Of a stretch of 64,000 nt of DNA, positions 1 through 8,596 are shown piece after piece; within the stretch, counting starts at the first letter, position 1; each line of letters begins with the position of its first letter. The stretch is from Pontibacter lucknowensis (lineage in GTDB: Bacteria > Bacteroidota > Bacteroidia > Cytophagales > Hymenobacteraceae). A program made the translations under genes and the position numbers. A model generated the notes under the pieces. That model saw nothing but the letters and a program-made list of their open reading frames with translations, was not told the DNA's origin and ran no database searches. The stretch lies in assembly GCF_900156415.1 (NCBI RefSeq), contig NZ_FTNM01000002.1:558001-622000 (forward strand), read 5' to 3'.

Positions 1-977
1 GACTGCAGTTGCGTATACTTGTATAAGTTGTTGAGTACTACATTAGGTATGGCATCGCGCTTCAAGTCATACACGATGCGCAAACCGTCACGGTCAGACT
101 CGTCGCGCAGGTCAGCTATACCTTCGATTTTCTTCTCATTTATCAGGGCAGCAGTCTTCTCGATAAGAGAAGCCTTGTTCACCATGTAAGGAATCTCCGT
201 TACGATGATCTGCTCTTTACCCGTAGAAGTTGTTTCGAAATTAGCGCGTCCACGCATCAGTACACGGCCACGACCAGTTTCGAAAGCGGCCTTCACGCCA
301 TCATAACCATAAATGATACCGCCAGTCGGGAAGTCAGGCGCTGTGATGTAGTGCATCAGTTCAGCTATCGTGATCTCCCTGTTGTCGATATAAGCGATCG
401 TACCGTTGATGACTTCGGTCAGGTTGTGTGGCGCCATGTTCGTTGCCATACCTACCGCGATACCGGACGTCCCGTTTACGAGCAGGTTCGGGAACTTGGC
501 TGGCATGACAGACGGCTCCTTCAGGGAGTCGTCAAAGTTCGGCACGAAGTCGACCGTGTTTTTGTCGAGGTCGGCCAGTAACTCGTCGGCTATACGCTTG
601 AGGCGGGCCTCTGTGTAACGCATCGCAGCTGGTGAGTCACCGTCAATGGAGCCGTAGTTACCCTGACCGTCAACCAGCGGGTAACGAAGCGACCACTCCT
701 GTGCCATACGCACCATGGTCTCGTATACCGAGGAGTCACCGTGCGGATGGTACTTACCCAGCACCTCTCCTACGATACGCGCTGACTTCTTGTAGGACTT
801 GTTATAGGATACCCCCAGTTCGGACATGCCGTACAGCACACGGCGGTGTACTGGCTTCAGGCCGTCTCTCACATCGGGTAAGGCTCTGGAAATGATAACA
901 GACATTGAGTAGTCGATGTATGCACCGCGCATCTCGTCTTCAATGTTGATCGGTATTATTCGTTCGCCTTCGTTCAT
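1..977 (-). CDS. gyrA: DNA gyrase subunit A, N-terminal part (cut by window edge)
   Basis: This is the first 325 or so codons of the gyrase A subunit, the type II topoisomerase half that cuts and rejoins DNA during negative supercoiling. The reading frame is open to base 1, so the rest of the gene lies outside the window. The start ATG at 977 opens [20 protein letters not shown], typical of bacterial GyrA. The breakage-reunion domain is clear: the quinolone-resistance region [17 protein letters not shown] lies at residues 77-93 with a wild-type-like serine at the E. coli Ser83 position and glutamate at Asp87. The catalytic tyrosine is Tyr121 in AAMRYTE. ParC/GrlA is the alternative, but the N-terminus favours GyrA. 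Confidence 0.95.
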   Translation of the reverse strand, partial: MNEGERIIPINIEDEMRGAYIDYSMSVIISRALPDVRDGLKPVHRRVLYGMSELGVSYNKSYKKSARIVGEVLGKYHPHGDSSVYETMVRMAQEWSLRYPLVDGQGNYGSIDGDSPAAMRYTEARLKRIADELLADLDKNTVDFVPNFDDSLKEPSVMPAKFPNLLVNGTSGIAVGMATNMAPHNLTEVINGTIAYIDNREITIAELMHYITAPDFPTGGIIYGYDGVKAAFETGRGRVLMRGRANFETTSTGKEQIIVTEIPYMVNKASLIEKTAALINEKKIEGIADLRDESDRDGLRIVYDLKRDAIPNVVLNNLYKYTQLQ

Positions 978-1044
978 GTTCAAAGTCTAAATAATAGTTT
1001 TGTGTTGGTTGATATACTTTTCAGGCGAAAGCCTGTAACGTTCA

Positions 1045-1287
1045 TTAGTTTTTGCGCTGGCTCTTATCGTTTGTGCGCTTGTGCACCTCCCCTGTTTGCT
1101 TCGGCAGCTTTTCGCCTATTTTAGGGTTTTGTTTTTTGTAAATGGGCTGGCCGCGAAATTCCTGCTCCCCATGTGCATGTACCATGCGTACCTGACAGGC
1201 ACTGATAGGACAAAGCGGTTTACAGGAGGATACAGATAGAAGCAGCAGAGCAGCGCTAAGGGGTAAAAGCAGTCGGAATTTTGCCAT
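1045..1287 (-). CDS. small putative lipoprotein, conserved hypothetical
   Basis: An 80-residue protein with a signal peptide and a plausible lipobox (VSSC, acylated Cys22), so probably an envelope lipoprotein of about 58 mature residues. The mature part is basic and hydrophilic, with a Cys-rich start (CKPLCPISAC) and a central block reading RMVHAHGEQEFRGQPIYKKQ. From memory, similar small proteins occur next to housekeeping genes in Cytophagales, but their function is unknown to me. It is co-directional with gyrA, 67 bases upstream of it, and could share its transcript. A shorter overlapping frame at 1116-1310 lacks these features. No function should be assigned. Confidence 0.7.
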   Translation of the reverse strand: MAKFRLLLPLSAALLLLSVSSCKPLCPISACQVRMVHAHGEQEFRGQPIYKKQNPKIGEKLPKQTGEVHKRTNDKSQRKN

Positions 1288-1346
1288 GCATGTCGGGTTT
1301 TGAAGAGCACTTAAAATTGTTGTTGCGCTCTTGCAGCCTTATCATA

Positions 1347-1354
1347 CAAAAGTA
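1347..1354 (-). promoter_or_regulatory. candidate -7 element (TAnnTTTG) for the small lipoprotein gene
   Basis: Reading leftward the bases are TACTTTTG, an exact match to the Bacteroidota -7 consensus TAnnTTTG. It lies about 60 bases upstream of the lipoprotein start at 1287. No good -33 TTTG is visible at the usual spacing, so this is tentative. Confidence 0.35.
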
Positions 1355-1434
1355 GTAAAATTTGGATTAATAAACCAGCGTTTCAAGGGATAGTTTAGCT
1401 GCCTGGAGCGTTGCTTTTATACCCTTTTTATACC

Positions 1435-2205
1435 TCAGGCGGGGTGAAAGCCATTGATGGTAAAACCACCGTCGACTGCCAGCGTCTGACCGGTAATGTA
1501 GGCTGCTGCCGGCATGCAAAGATAGGCCACTGCACCTGCTACATCCTCGGGTTTGCCAATTACTCGCATCGGCGTTCTGACCAGTACTTCGTGCAGGTAC
1601 TGTTCGTTCTGCAGCACGGTCTGCGCAAGTGGCGTACTGATGTACCAGGGGGCAACGGCATTGACACGAATTCCGTCTGCAGCCCACTCCCCTGCCAGGT
1701 TTTTGGTAAGTTGCACCAGCGCAGCTTTGGTCATGCCATAGATGGCACCGGTCCGCACATGTGTAAGACCCGCCACCGAAGTTACATGGATAATGTTTCC
1801 CTGTTCTGAAGCTTTAAGCAGCGGGTAAAAGCCCCGGCTCAGTTCAAAAGCTGAGCGCAGATTAGTGCTCATCACAAAGTCGTATTCTTCCGGAGTGTAT
1901 TCTGTCGCCGGTTTTCGGATGTTAGTTCCTACATTGTTCACCAGCATATCCAGTGCTCCCCAGGTGTTTTGCACCTTGTCTAGCAGCGTCTGCCGACCTG
2001 CTGCAGTACTCACATCCGCTACGAGCACCTGCAGTCCCTCCGGAAACTTCTCCTGTAACTGCTGCAGGTCCGCTTCTTTGCGTGCCACCGCCAGCACCTC
2101 GGCTCCCAGGGCGATAAACTCTTCTACAATCGCGGCGCCTATACCTTTGGAGCCTCCTGTTACAACGGCTTTTTTGCCGCTTAGCTGCCATCTTGCTGAC
2201 GTCAT
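1435..2205 (-). CDS. SDR family oxidoreductase (tropinone-reductase-like)
   Basis: A 256-residue classical short-chain dehydrogenase/reductase, soluble and NAD(P)-dependent. Visible motifs are the nucleotide-binding TGGSKGIG (16-23), NNVG (90-93, the structural NNAG motif) and the catalytic Ser143, Tyr156 and Lys160 (YGMTK). The N-terminal [19 protein letters not shown] and the tail [13 protein letters not shown] resemble the plant tropinone reductase-like subgroup, whose bacterial substrates are mostly unknown. It starts 10 bases after the stop of the YdjM-like gene and is the last gene of a leftward three-gene cluster. The physiological substrate cannot be read from the sequence. Confidence 0.88.
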   Translation of the reverse strand: MTSARWQLSGKKAVVTGGSKGIGAAIVEEFIALGAEVLAVARKEADLQQLQEKFPEGLQVLVADVSTAAGRQTLLDKVQNTWGALDMLVNNVGTNIRKPATEYTPEEYDFVMSTNLRSAFELSRGFYPLLKASEQGNIIHVTSVAGLTHVRTGAIYGMTKAALVQLTKNLAGEWAADGIRVNAVAPWYISTPLAQTVLQNEQYLHEVLVRTPMRVIGKPEDVAGAVAYLCMPAAAYITGQTLAVDGGFTINGFHPA

Positions 2206-2215
2206 ATGTATTGAT

Positions 2216-3235
2216 TTAGTCTTTGTTTCCCAGAATACGATTTAGATATGCTTTGAGATAGTCTCCGTCTATTTTCGGGCGGTTATTTATTTCTTCAAAG
2301 TTTAGAGAGCCATCCTGCTCCCGCCAGACGTGGTAAATGAAAACATACTGCCCCTTGCCTTCCTGCCAGCCATCAAACTGTCCGAATCGCAGGTCTTTGA
2401 TGTAGATGCCTTTTTCAGCTTCTTCCACTGCGTGGTAGCCTTTGGTGATGTCTAGCAGACGCTCCATTTTCGGATGGCCCCGGTATTCATCCAGCAAATG
2501 CTCCTGCCGTGGCTCAAAACTATACCTGATGTCCCGGTCCTGGTCCAACAAAGAGTAGAAGCCAGTATAGAAGCCGTCTTCAGTGGCTGCTGTAACAGAC
2601 CAGAACAGGGTGTTCATAGGAGTGGCTTTCACTATCTCGGACTCAAAGACTATACCTTGATATTGCAGGCTTTCAGTGAACGCATTTTTAGCATAAGCCT
2701 GAGCTACGAATGAGAAGAGTATGTAGAGGGTGCTGATGATCAGACCAGCATTATTCCAGCGACGACGCTTAGGGTTTCGCCTGTCATAAAACATGACGGC
2801 AATCACGCAGATCAGAAAGGGCACGGTATAAAGCGGGTCTATCACGAAGATGTTGTAGAACGCTACACCGTAATTGCTGAAAGGCCAGAATAGCTGTGTG
2901 CCCCAGGTGGTAAAGCTGTCGAGAATGGCGTGTGTTGTGAAGCCCAGAAAGAATAGCAGGGTCCAGTCCCGGAAGCTGGCGTGTTCATTTTTATAGAGCC
3001 GCCAAAGCATCCAGCCCAGCAATGGTGAGGCCACAACGGCAAAAAAGAAAGAGTGTGTGACAGATCGATGGAAGCTTAACTGACCCACCATGTCCAGCAG
3101 CGGATTGGCCAGTACGTCCAGATCAGGTATAGTGCCAGCGATGGCACCCCAAAGCAGTGCTTTGTTGCCCAGTTTGCGGCCAGCCACCGCCTCGCCTACG
3201 GCTGCTCCCAGTACGATCTGTGTTAGTGAATCCAT
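2216..3235 (-). CDS. YdjM-like membrane-bound metal-dependent hydrolase (DUF457)
   Basis: A 339-residue membrane protein of the YdjM/DUF457 family. Family hallmarks are at the N-terminus: [16 protein letters not shown], then PDLD (37-40) and HRSVTHS (56-62). These acidic and histidine residues are the presumed metal ligands. About five hydrophobic segments follow up to roughly residue 190, then a soluble C-terminal domain of about 150 residues that is longer than in the short E. coli YdjM. YdjM in E. coli is LexA-controlled and annotated as an inner-membrane hydrolase, but the substrate is unknown. It sits between a GNAT-like gene (6 bases upstream) and an SDR gene (10 bases downstream), so the three are probably co-transcribed. 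Confidence 0.85.
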   Translation of the reverse strand: MDSLTQIVLGAAVGEAVAGRKLGNKALLWGAIAGTIPDLDVLANPLLDMVGQLSFHRSVTHSFFFAVVASPLLGWMLWRLYKNEHASFRDWTLLFFLGFTTHAILDSFTTWGTQLFWPFSNYGVAFYNIFVIDPLYTVPFLICVIAVMFYDRRNPKRRRWNNAGLIISTLYILFSFVAQAYAKNAFTESLQYQGIVFESEIVKATPMNTLFWSVTAATEDGFYTGFYSLLDQDRDIRYSFEPRQEHLLDEYRGHPKMERLLDITKGYHAVEEAEKGIYIKDLRFGQFDGWQEGKGQYVFIYHVWREQDGSLNFEEINNRPKIDGDYLKAYLNRILGNKD

Positions 3236-3241
3236 TTGTGG

Positions 3242-4408
3242 CTACTTAATGATCGGAGCACGCTTGAACTCCTTTTCTCTGTCGAACAGGAAACGGTAGG
3301 TCACATAGGTTTTCAGAATGCGACTGCCTACCTGCTCCACAACCTTCATCATTTTCGGGTTGAAGTCCCCAATCCAGTTCATTTGCAAATCATAGTAAGG
3401 GATATTTGGGTTGCCCTGTACCAGCTTGGCTGCAGACACCACCATGGCAGCCTCTACGCCTTTGCCCTGGCATTCTGGTGTGATACCGAATACAATGCCA
3501 TACATCGTCTTGCAGGAACCTCTCCAGCGATGGTAGGCAAATTTGATCTTGCCCCATAGGTCCAGTTTTCCGTTCACGTGCTTAAACAGCTGGTTCAACT
3601 CAGGTATAGCAATGAAGAAACCGGCAGGCTCCCCATGGTGGTAAGCGAACCAGATGATTTTTTCATCCAGGATCGGCTTGAGGGCTTTCATAATGGATTT
3701 TGCCTGTGCTTCGCCCATGGCCTTCACGCCCTCATGTTTTACCCATCCCTTGTTGTATACGACACGAAAATCCTCTGCATACTTGTCAAGGTTGTTTCTG
3801 TCAAGGTGCTGGAAGGTATAGCTCGGGTCAGCCAGCACACGCTGTGCTTTTTCATGATACTCAGGCGTCAGTGGGTCGTCTACTGTGCGGTAGTAAACGT
3901 ATTGGTTGAAGTAAAGCTTAAAACCATAGTTCTCGAACAGTTGCTGGTAATAAGGATGGTTGTAGTTCATACAGTAGGTGGGCTCGTAAAAGCCGTCCAC
4001 CAGAAGTCCCCACCACTTGTCGCGTTCACCGAAATTGATCGGTCCATCCATGGCTTCCATGCCACGTTCCTGCAACCAGTTACGGCAGGCGTCGAATAGA
4101 ATGTTAGCTGCATCCTGGTCATTGATACAGTCGAAGAAGCCCATGCCACCGGTAGGTTGTTCAAAGGAGTTTGCTGTTTTCCTGTTGATGAATGAAGCAA
4201 CCCTTCCGATGGTTTCGCCCGTCTCGTCCTGCAGAATCCAACGGATGGCCTCGCCGTCACGCAGCAGTTTGTTCTTTTTGGGATCAAATACCTGGTGCAC
4301 GTCCTTATCAAGCGGCCGGATGTACTTTGGGTCTTTGCGGTATAGCCTGACCTGCATTTTCAAAAACTCTTCAGCCAGTTCAGGTGTGTTTACTTCTATC
4401 AGTTGCAT
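3242..4408 (-). CDS. GNAT-superfamily N-acetyltransferase-like protein
   Basis: A 388-residue soluble protein that I recognise as a common Bacteroidota family usually annotated as a GNAT-like acetyltransferase or hypothetical protein. It opens MQLIEVNTPELAEEFLKM and has a central segment with GERDKWWGLLVDGF (about 128-141) and a C-terminal region with an acetyl-CoA-fold-like stretch (GIVFGITPECQGKGVEAAMV), where QGKGVEA matches the acetyl-CoA pyrophosphate-binding loop (Q/R-x-x-G-x-G/A). It is about twice the length of a single GNAT domain, so it may carry two. It is the first gene of the leftward cluster with the YdjM-like and SDR genes. The substrate is unknown. Confidence 0.75.
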   Translation of the reverse strand: MQLIEVNTPELAEEFLKMQVRLYRKDPKYIRPLDKDVHQVFDPKKNKLLRDGEAIRWILQDETGETIGRVASFINRKTANSFEQPTGGMGFFDCINDQDAANILFDACRNWLQERGMEAMDGPINFGERDKWWGLLVDGFYEPTYCMNYNHPYYQQLFENYGFKLYFNQYVYYRTVDDPLTPEYHEKAQRVLADPSYTFQHLDRNNLDKYAEDFRVVYNKGWVKHEGVKAMGEAQAKSIMKALKPILDEKIIWFAYHHGEPAGFFIAIPELNQLFKHVNGKLDLWGKIKFAYHRWRGSCKTMYGIVFGITPECQGKGVEAAMVVSAAKLVQGNPNIPYYDLQMNWIGDFNPKMMKVVEQVGSRILKTYVTYRFLFDREKEFKRAPIIK

Positions 4409-4540
4409 GGATCGGATTCAGTGCTTGGATGAATCCCCAAAATAAGTCATAAAACTTGAAAAAGCATATATAGCATCAGTTGCTTCAGTTCAAAACATTG
4501 CAAAGGAGAGGCAGTGAGGGGATTGGGAAGGATTAAAAAC

Positions 4541-4572
4541 AAAAAAGGCTTCAGATTTCTCTGAAGCCTTTT
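4541..4572 (-). terminator. intrinsic terminator of the tRNA-Thr transcript
   Basis: A perfect 12-bp stem (4543-4554 with 4561-4572, core AAGGCTTCAG) closes a 6-base loop. Read leftward it is followed by TTTTTTGTTTTT. It begins only 4 bases past the 3' end of the distal tRNA gene, as expected for a tRNA transcript terminator. Confidence 0.8.
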
Positions 4573-4575
4573 AAG

Positions 4576-4648
<73 letters not shown>

Positions 4649-4670
4649 GGTAAAAGTACAAATAAAGTTG

Positions 4671-4743
<73 letters not shown>

Positions 4744-4782
4744 GATACTTTATTTGTGTTGCCCTATCGTTCTAAAGCGTTG

Positions 4783-4813
4783 CAAAGGTATAATATAGTT
4801 TTTAATATACAAA
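4783..4813 (-). promoter_or_regulatory. Bacteroidota-type promoter of the tRNA-Thr pair
   Basis: On the minus strand TTTG (4813-4810) is followed after 19 bases by TACCTTTG (4790-4783), an exact match to TTTG-N19-TAnnTTTG. Transcription would start near 4776-4780, about 35 bases before the first tRNA. The AGGTATA word of this genome overlaps the -7 element (4786-4792). Confidence 0.75.
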
Positions 4814-4873
4814 CACCTGCTGCAGGATTTTTTGCCCATTTGCGATAAGCTTTTGAGTATCAAACAGAAATTT

Positions 4874-7045
4874 TTATCTTCTGAAAGCGGCCAGCTGCCG
4901 CTGCAGGATGTCTATGCGTTTCTGTGTGTCTTCTATACGACCTTCATACTCCTCACGCAACTTGTCTGCATTCTTGGAGCGCGCAAAGAAGTCTAGGTTG
5001 GTACGAAGTGTAGAGATGTCGTTCTGCAGTTGTGATATCTCCCGTCGCAGCGTCTGCTCTTTCTGGTACAGCTTCTGCGAAGCGTCCGGACTGTTCTTCA
5101 GACGGTCGACCTGTAGCTGCGCCAGCATGGTAGCACGATCATCGTAATGCAGATCAGGTACACGCTCCAGGTAACGCTCCATCAGGGACAGGAATTTCTC
5201 CTCTACCCTTGCGCTTACACGCTTATTGCCGGCATCCAGCGTTCCCCATTCCGCTACGATCTTGTTGTAGTCTTCCAGCGAGGTCGTTGTGTTAGGCTGT
5301 GCCAGTTCTTCTGTTATACGGTCGCACAGGGCCAGTTTTTCTGAGGACAGTTTCTCTATTTCGGCTCCTTTCTGCTGCTCTTGCGCCTGCTTACGGTCAA
5401 AGAACTCGTTGCAGGCTGCTCTGAAGCGTTGCCAGATCTTGTCGGAATGCTTGTCCGGCACGCGGCCTATGGTTTTCCATTTCTTCTGGAGCTGGATCAT
5501 TTTCTCCTTAGTAGCATTCCAATCCGTGCTTTCTTTCAGGCTTTCAGCCTGTTCGCACAGCTCAGTCTTCAGGCGCAGGTTCTGCATTTTCTGCTCATCA
5601 AGCCCCTTGAAAAACTGATTCTTATGCTGGAAAAATGCTTTATAGTTGCTCCAGAAAGTTTTGTTGACTTCTTCTGCGTATTCTTTTGGTACGAGGCCGG
5701 CATTGTCCCATTCTTCTTTGAGCTTCTGAATCTCATCGGTTTTATCGCGCCACTCGTTAATGCGGTCGGTGTTGAAGCTCTGGAACTCCTGTAAACGATC
5801 CAGCAGGCTGCGCTTCTTCTCCAGGTTAGCCAGCTCAACAGTTTTGCGCTCTTCCATGTAAGTGCGACGGTGCTCGTGCACTTTCTCTGAGGCCTGTATG
5901 AAGCGCTCCCAGATTGTGTCGCGCTGCTCATTAGGCACCGGACCAATGTTCTTCCACTCCTCGTGCAAGTGACGAAGCTCCTGCAGGGCTTTGTTAATAG
6001 AAGGTTCGTTCTGAAGGGCTTCGGCACGCTCGATCAGCTGGACTTTGGCGTCCAGGTTACGGCGTCTGTCCAGCTCTTTCATCTCGAAGAACATGCTGCG
6101 GTTGTTGTAGAAGATGTCGAGCAGGGCATGATACGAATCCCATAGCTCCTGCGCTTCGCCTGGCGGCACCGGACCTATGCTTTTCCACTCGCCCTGAAGC
6201 TTCTTCAGTTCATCGCTACTGTTTTTGGTTTCTGCTGATTCCACCAGGCTACGCAGCTGTTGCAGCAGTTCCCGCTTGCGCTCCAGGTTTCGCTGTCGCT
6301 GCTCCTCGCTGTGCTGACGCTCCTGGTAACGTGCCTCGCGGTAGGCAGTATAGAGTTGCTCCAGCTCACTGTGTTCCATTGGCGCATGATACTCAAAGTC
6401 CTCTTCAGTACCTCCTTCCTGACGGAAGCGGTCAAGCGCCTGGTTTTTTTCTACCTGGAATTTATCTTCATACTGCCGATGGATTTCCTGAATCTTCTTG
6501 TATTTGCGTTTTGCATCAGGTCCTTTGAGAAGCTGTGCCAAATGGTTACGCAGTTCCTCCATCGACATCTCACTGTAGTCCGTGTGGTCATCCTCGTCCA
6601 ACTCTTCGTCGTCATGATGATCATCAGCTGCCGGAGACTTTGTTTCTGCTGCCGCTGAGGCAGTTGGAGAAGATGCAGCTGGTATTTCTGCCTGTGCAGT
6701 TGTCTCAGTTTCGGCCGTAGCAGCTGTTTCGGTTTCAGCTGTGGCAGCTGTGTCCGCTTCCGGCAGGTTTGCTTCAGCAAAAGCCTCCGTTATTTTTTCT
6801 GTTTCTGACGTTTCTGCCTCAGAAGCCAGTTCTGGTTTTATTTCAGGCTGTTCTTCTTTGGGCACACCTTCTTCCGTTGGATTGTCCTGTGCGCTTTCTT
6901 TTTGTGCGTTGATTTCGGCGAGGCGCTGTTCTACAATGTCCATCGGCGACGAGGCCTGCTGCTCGTTGGCTTGTGCTTCGTCTTGTGGCCGGGGCTTGTT
7001 GGCCTCAGCTCCGTTTGCGTCGGTGTGCTGTTTATCAGTTGTCAT
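4874..7045 (-). CDS. DUF349 repeat protein with acidic N-terminal region
   Basis: A 723-residue, highly charged, mostly helical protein. The first 150 or so residues are low-complexity and rich in Ala, Glu and Thr, with short imperfect repeats of the type ETAATAETET. An acidic patch (DDHHDDEELDEDDHTD) follows. The rest holds four clear DUF349 repeats, each marked by a W-x-x-I/A-G-x-V-P motif (EWKSIGPVP, EWKNIGPVP, EWDNAGLVP, KWKTIGRVP), and a fifth degenerate one (EWGTLDAG). A coiled-coil tail ends the protein. Family function is unknown. An upstream in-frame ATG at 7150 would overlap yqgE by about 80 bases and add an unrelated basic leader, so I chose the ATG at 7045 (MTTDKQ), 26 bases after the yqgE stop. 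Confidence 0.88.
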   Translation of the reverse strand: MTTDKQHTDANGAEANKPRPQDEAQANEQQASSPMDIVEQRLAEINAQKESAQDNPTEEGVPKEEQPEIKPELASEAETSETEKITEAFAEANLPEADTAATAETETAATAETETTAQAEIPAASSPTASAAAETKSPAADDHHDDEELDEDDHTDYSEMSMEELRNHLAQLLKGPDAKRKYKKIQEIHRQYEDKFQVEKNQALDRFRQEGGTEEDFEYHAPMEHSELEQLYTAYREARYQERQHSEEQRQRNLERKRELLQQLRSLVESAETKNSSDELKKLQGEWKSIGPVPPGEAQELWDSYHALLDIFYNNRSMFFEMKELDRRRNLDAKVQLIERAEALQNEPSINKALQELRHLHEEWKNIGPVPNEQRDTIWERFIQASEKVHEHRRTYMEERKTVELANLEKKRSLLDRLQEFQSFNTDRINEWRDKTDEIQKLKEEWDNAGLVPKEYAEEVNKTFWSNYKAFFQHKNQFFKGLDEQKMQNLRLKTELCEQAESLKESTDWNATKEKMIQLQKKWKTIGRVPDKHSDKIWQRFRAACNEFFDRKQAQEQQKGAEIEKLSSEKLALCDRITEELAQPNTTTSLEDYNKIVAEWGTLDAGNKRVSARVEEKFLSLMERYLERVPDLHYDDRATMLAQLQVDRLKNSPDASQKLYQKEQTLRREISQLQNDISTLRTNLDFFARSKNADKLREEYEGRIEDTQKRIDILQRQLAAFRR

Positions 7046-7071
7046 GACTTCAGGTTTTAGTCCACGTTTTG

Positions 7072-7641
7072 TCAGTTCAGGCGGGGGTCTACGGGGTAGT
7101 TTGACAGTACCTTGTATTTCCCGCCCATTTGGCGCAGTATGTTTCGCCAAAGCGTATCTGCTTCCAAATTAAATAATTTATTTGCAGCATTGTTGTTCAC
7201 GATCCAAACATTTTTGTCGATCTCCTCCTGCAGCTGGCCAGGTGTCCATCCGGAGTAGCCAAGAAAGAACTTGATATCTGCCGGTGTTACCTCTCCTGTG
7301 CCGATCATGGTGCGAAGCGACTCAAAGTCACCACCCCAATACAGATTGTCGTCCAGCTGCACCGCCTGCGGCAGATCTGGTATCTGGTGTACATAATGCA
7401 AGGTATTGTATTGCACAGGTCCCCCTATACCTAGTTCAGCTTCAAATGAATCATTATAAATATCAACCACATCAGACAGCTTAAGGTTTGACAATCGGTT
7501 GAGTACCAGCCCAAATGTCCCCTCTCCTTCCACGTGACTGCAGATCAGCACCACAGTTCGCTCAAAGTTTGGGTCACCCAGGTATGGCTCTGATATAAGT
7601 ATGCTGCCGTTTTGTGGCTTATTTTCGCTTTCTTCCTCCAT
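7072..7641 (-). CDS. YqgE/AlgH family protein (DUF179)
   Basis: A 189-residue soluble protein of the YqgE/AlgH family. Recognisable blocks are GSILISEPYLGDPNFERTVV at residues 12-31, GTFGLVLNRLSN, IGGPVQYNTLHYVH and FFLGYSGWTPGQLQEEI. Length and order of blocks fit the family (about 185 residues). AlgH was named as a regulator of alginate synthesis in Pseudomonas, but in most bacteria the role is unproven. The gene is the likely first gene of a leftward pair with the DUF349 gene and is divergent from pdxH. The 275-bp gap to pdxH contains a 9-bp tandem (GGCCTGGCA twice) of no evident role. Confidence 0.93.
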   Translation of the reverse strand: MEEESENKPQNGSILISEPYLGDPNFERTVVLICSHVEGEGTFGLVLNRLSNLKLSDVVDIYNDSFEAELGIGGPVQYNTLHYVHQIPDLPQAVQLDDNLYWGGDFESLRTMIGTGEVTPADIKFFLGYSGWTPGQLQEEIDKNVWIVNNNAANKLFNLEADTLWRNILRQMGGKYKVLSNYPVDPRLN

Positions 7642-7888
7642 TGTTCTCCAGGGTTTAGTTGCTTTACCTTACAAAAACTTCTGGCCTGGCAGGCCTGGCA
7701 ATCGCTATTTATACCTTCTTACGGAAACAACACATTAGGGTACAGTTCCCATCATTTAACAAAGCCATTCGAAACATTTGATAACCGAATGAAACTTGTA
7801 AACACTGGAAATAAGTCTTCTAATTTTATAAAATAATTTTAAATTATTGCAATATTAATTAAAATTTAAGCCTCAGCCGATTATTTTA

Positions 7889-7896
7889 TAATTTTG
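7889..7896 (+). promoter_or_regulatory. candidate -7 element for pdxH
   Basis: TAATTTTG-type match to TAnnTTTG (bases read TAATTTTG), 20 bases upstream of the pdxH ATG in an AT-rich stretch. The -33 region shows only a weak TTTA. The position gives a short leader typical of the phylum. Confidence 0.45.
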
Positions 7897-7916
7897 GGCA
7901 AAACATCTAGTCCTTT

Positions 7917-8567
7917 ATGTCGCTACAGCATGACATTGCCTCTATCCGGAAGAACTACTCCCGGCAGGCTCTTACCGAAGAATCCGTTTCAAATGATCCG
8001 CTCGACCAGTTTAAGGTATGGCTCAATGAAGCTATCCTCTCGCAGGTGCTGGAGCCAACGGCGCTGGTGCTTTCTACCGTGTCGGCTGATTGTCGGCCTT
8101 CGTCGCGTGTGGTGCTTTTGAAGGAAGTGTCTCCGGATGGCTTCGTGTTTTTTACCAATTACGAAAGCCGCAAAGGACAGGAAATGGCGGAGCGGCCTTA
8201 TGGCTCGATGACCTTTTTCTGGGCGGAGCTGGAGCGGCAGGTGCGCATTGAAGGCACTATAGAGAAAGTGACCTCAGAGGTATCGGATGTGTACTTCCAC
8301 AGCCGTCCGCGCGGCAGCCAGATCGGGGCCTGGGCCTCGCCGCAGAGCCGTGAGATAAACAATCGTGAAGAGCTGGAACAGGCGGAGGCGAAATATGAAC
8401 AAGACTTTGCCAACCTGGATGTAGTACCCCGTCCACAGCACTGGGGAGGCTATGTGCTGAAGCCGGAGCGTATTGAGTTCTGGCAAGGCCGTCCAAACCG
8501 ACTGCATGATCGCATCGTGTTTGAACAAGCTGACACCCAATGGAACCGCAAAAGGCTTGCGCCCTGA
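7917..8567 (+). CDS. pdxH: pyridoxamine/pyridoxine 5'-phosphate oxidase
   Basis: A 216-residue FMN enzyme that oxidises pyridoxamine or pyridoxine 5'-phosphate to pyridoxal 5'-phosphate, the last step of vitamin B6 synthesis and salvage (E. coli PdxH has 218 residues). Family blocks are present: DPLDQFKVWLNEA, SRVVLLKEVSPDGFVFFTNY with the FMN-binding R-x-V-L-L-K, SRPRGSQIGAWASPQS, and the C-terminal WGGYVLKPERIEFWQG...RLHDR, which carries the substrate-binding RLHDR motif. It reads into a DUF1015 gene 29 bases later, and two tandem TATACCT words lie in that gap. Confidence 0.96.
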   Translation: MSLQHDIASIRKNYSRQALTEESVSNDPLDQFKVWLNEAILSQVLEPTALVLSTVSADCRPSSRVVLLKEVSPDGFVFFTNYESRKGQEMAERPYGSMTFFWAELERQVRIEGTIEKVTSEVSDVYFHSRPRGSQIGAWASPQSREINNREELEQAEAKYEQDFANLDVVPRPQHWGGYVLKPERIEFWQGRPNRLHDRIVFEQADTQWNRKRLAP

Positions 8568-8596
8568 TTCTATACCTATACCTGTAAACAAACCTG

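Noticed and set aside
7046..7150. An N-terminal extension of the DUF349 protein (ATG at 7150)
   Set aside because: It overlaps the yqgE coding sequence and adds a basic, unconserved leader. The ATG at 7045 is better placed.
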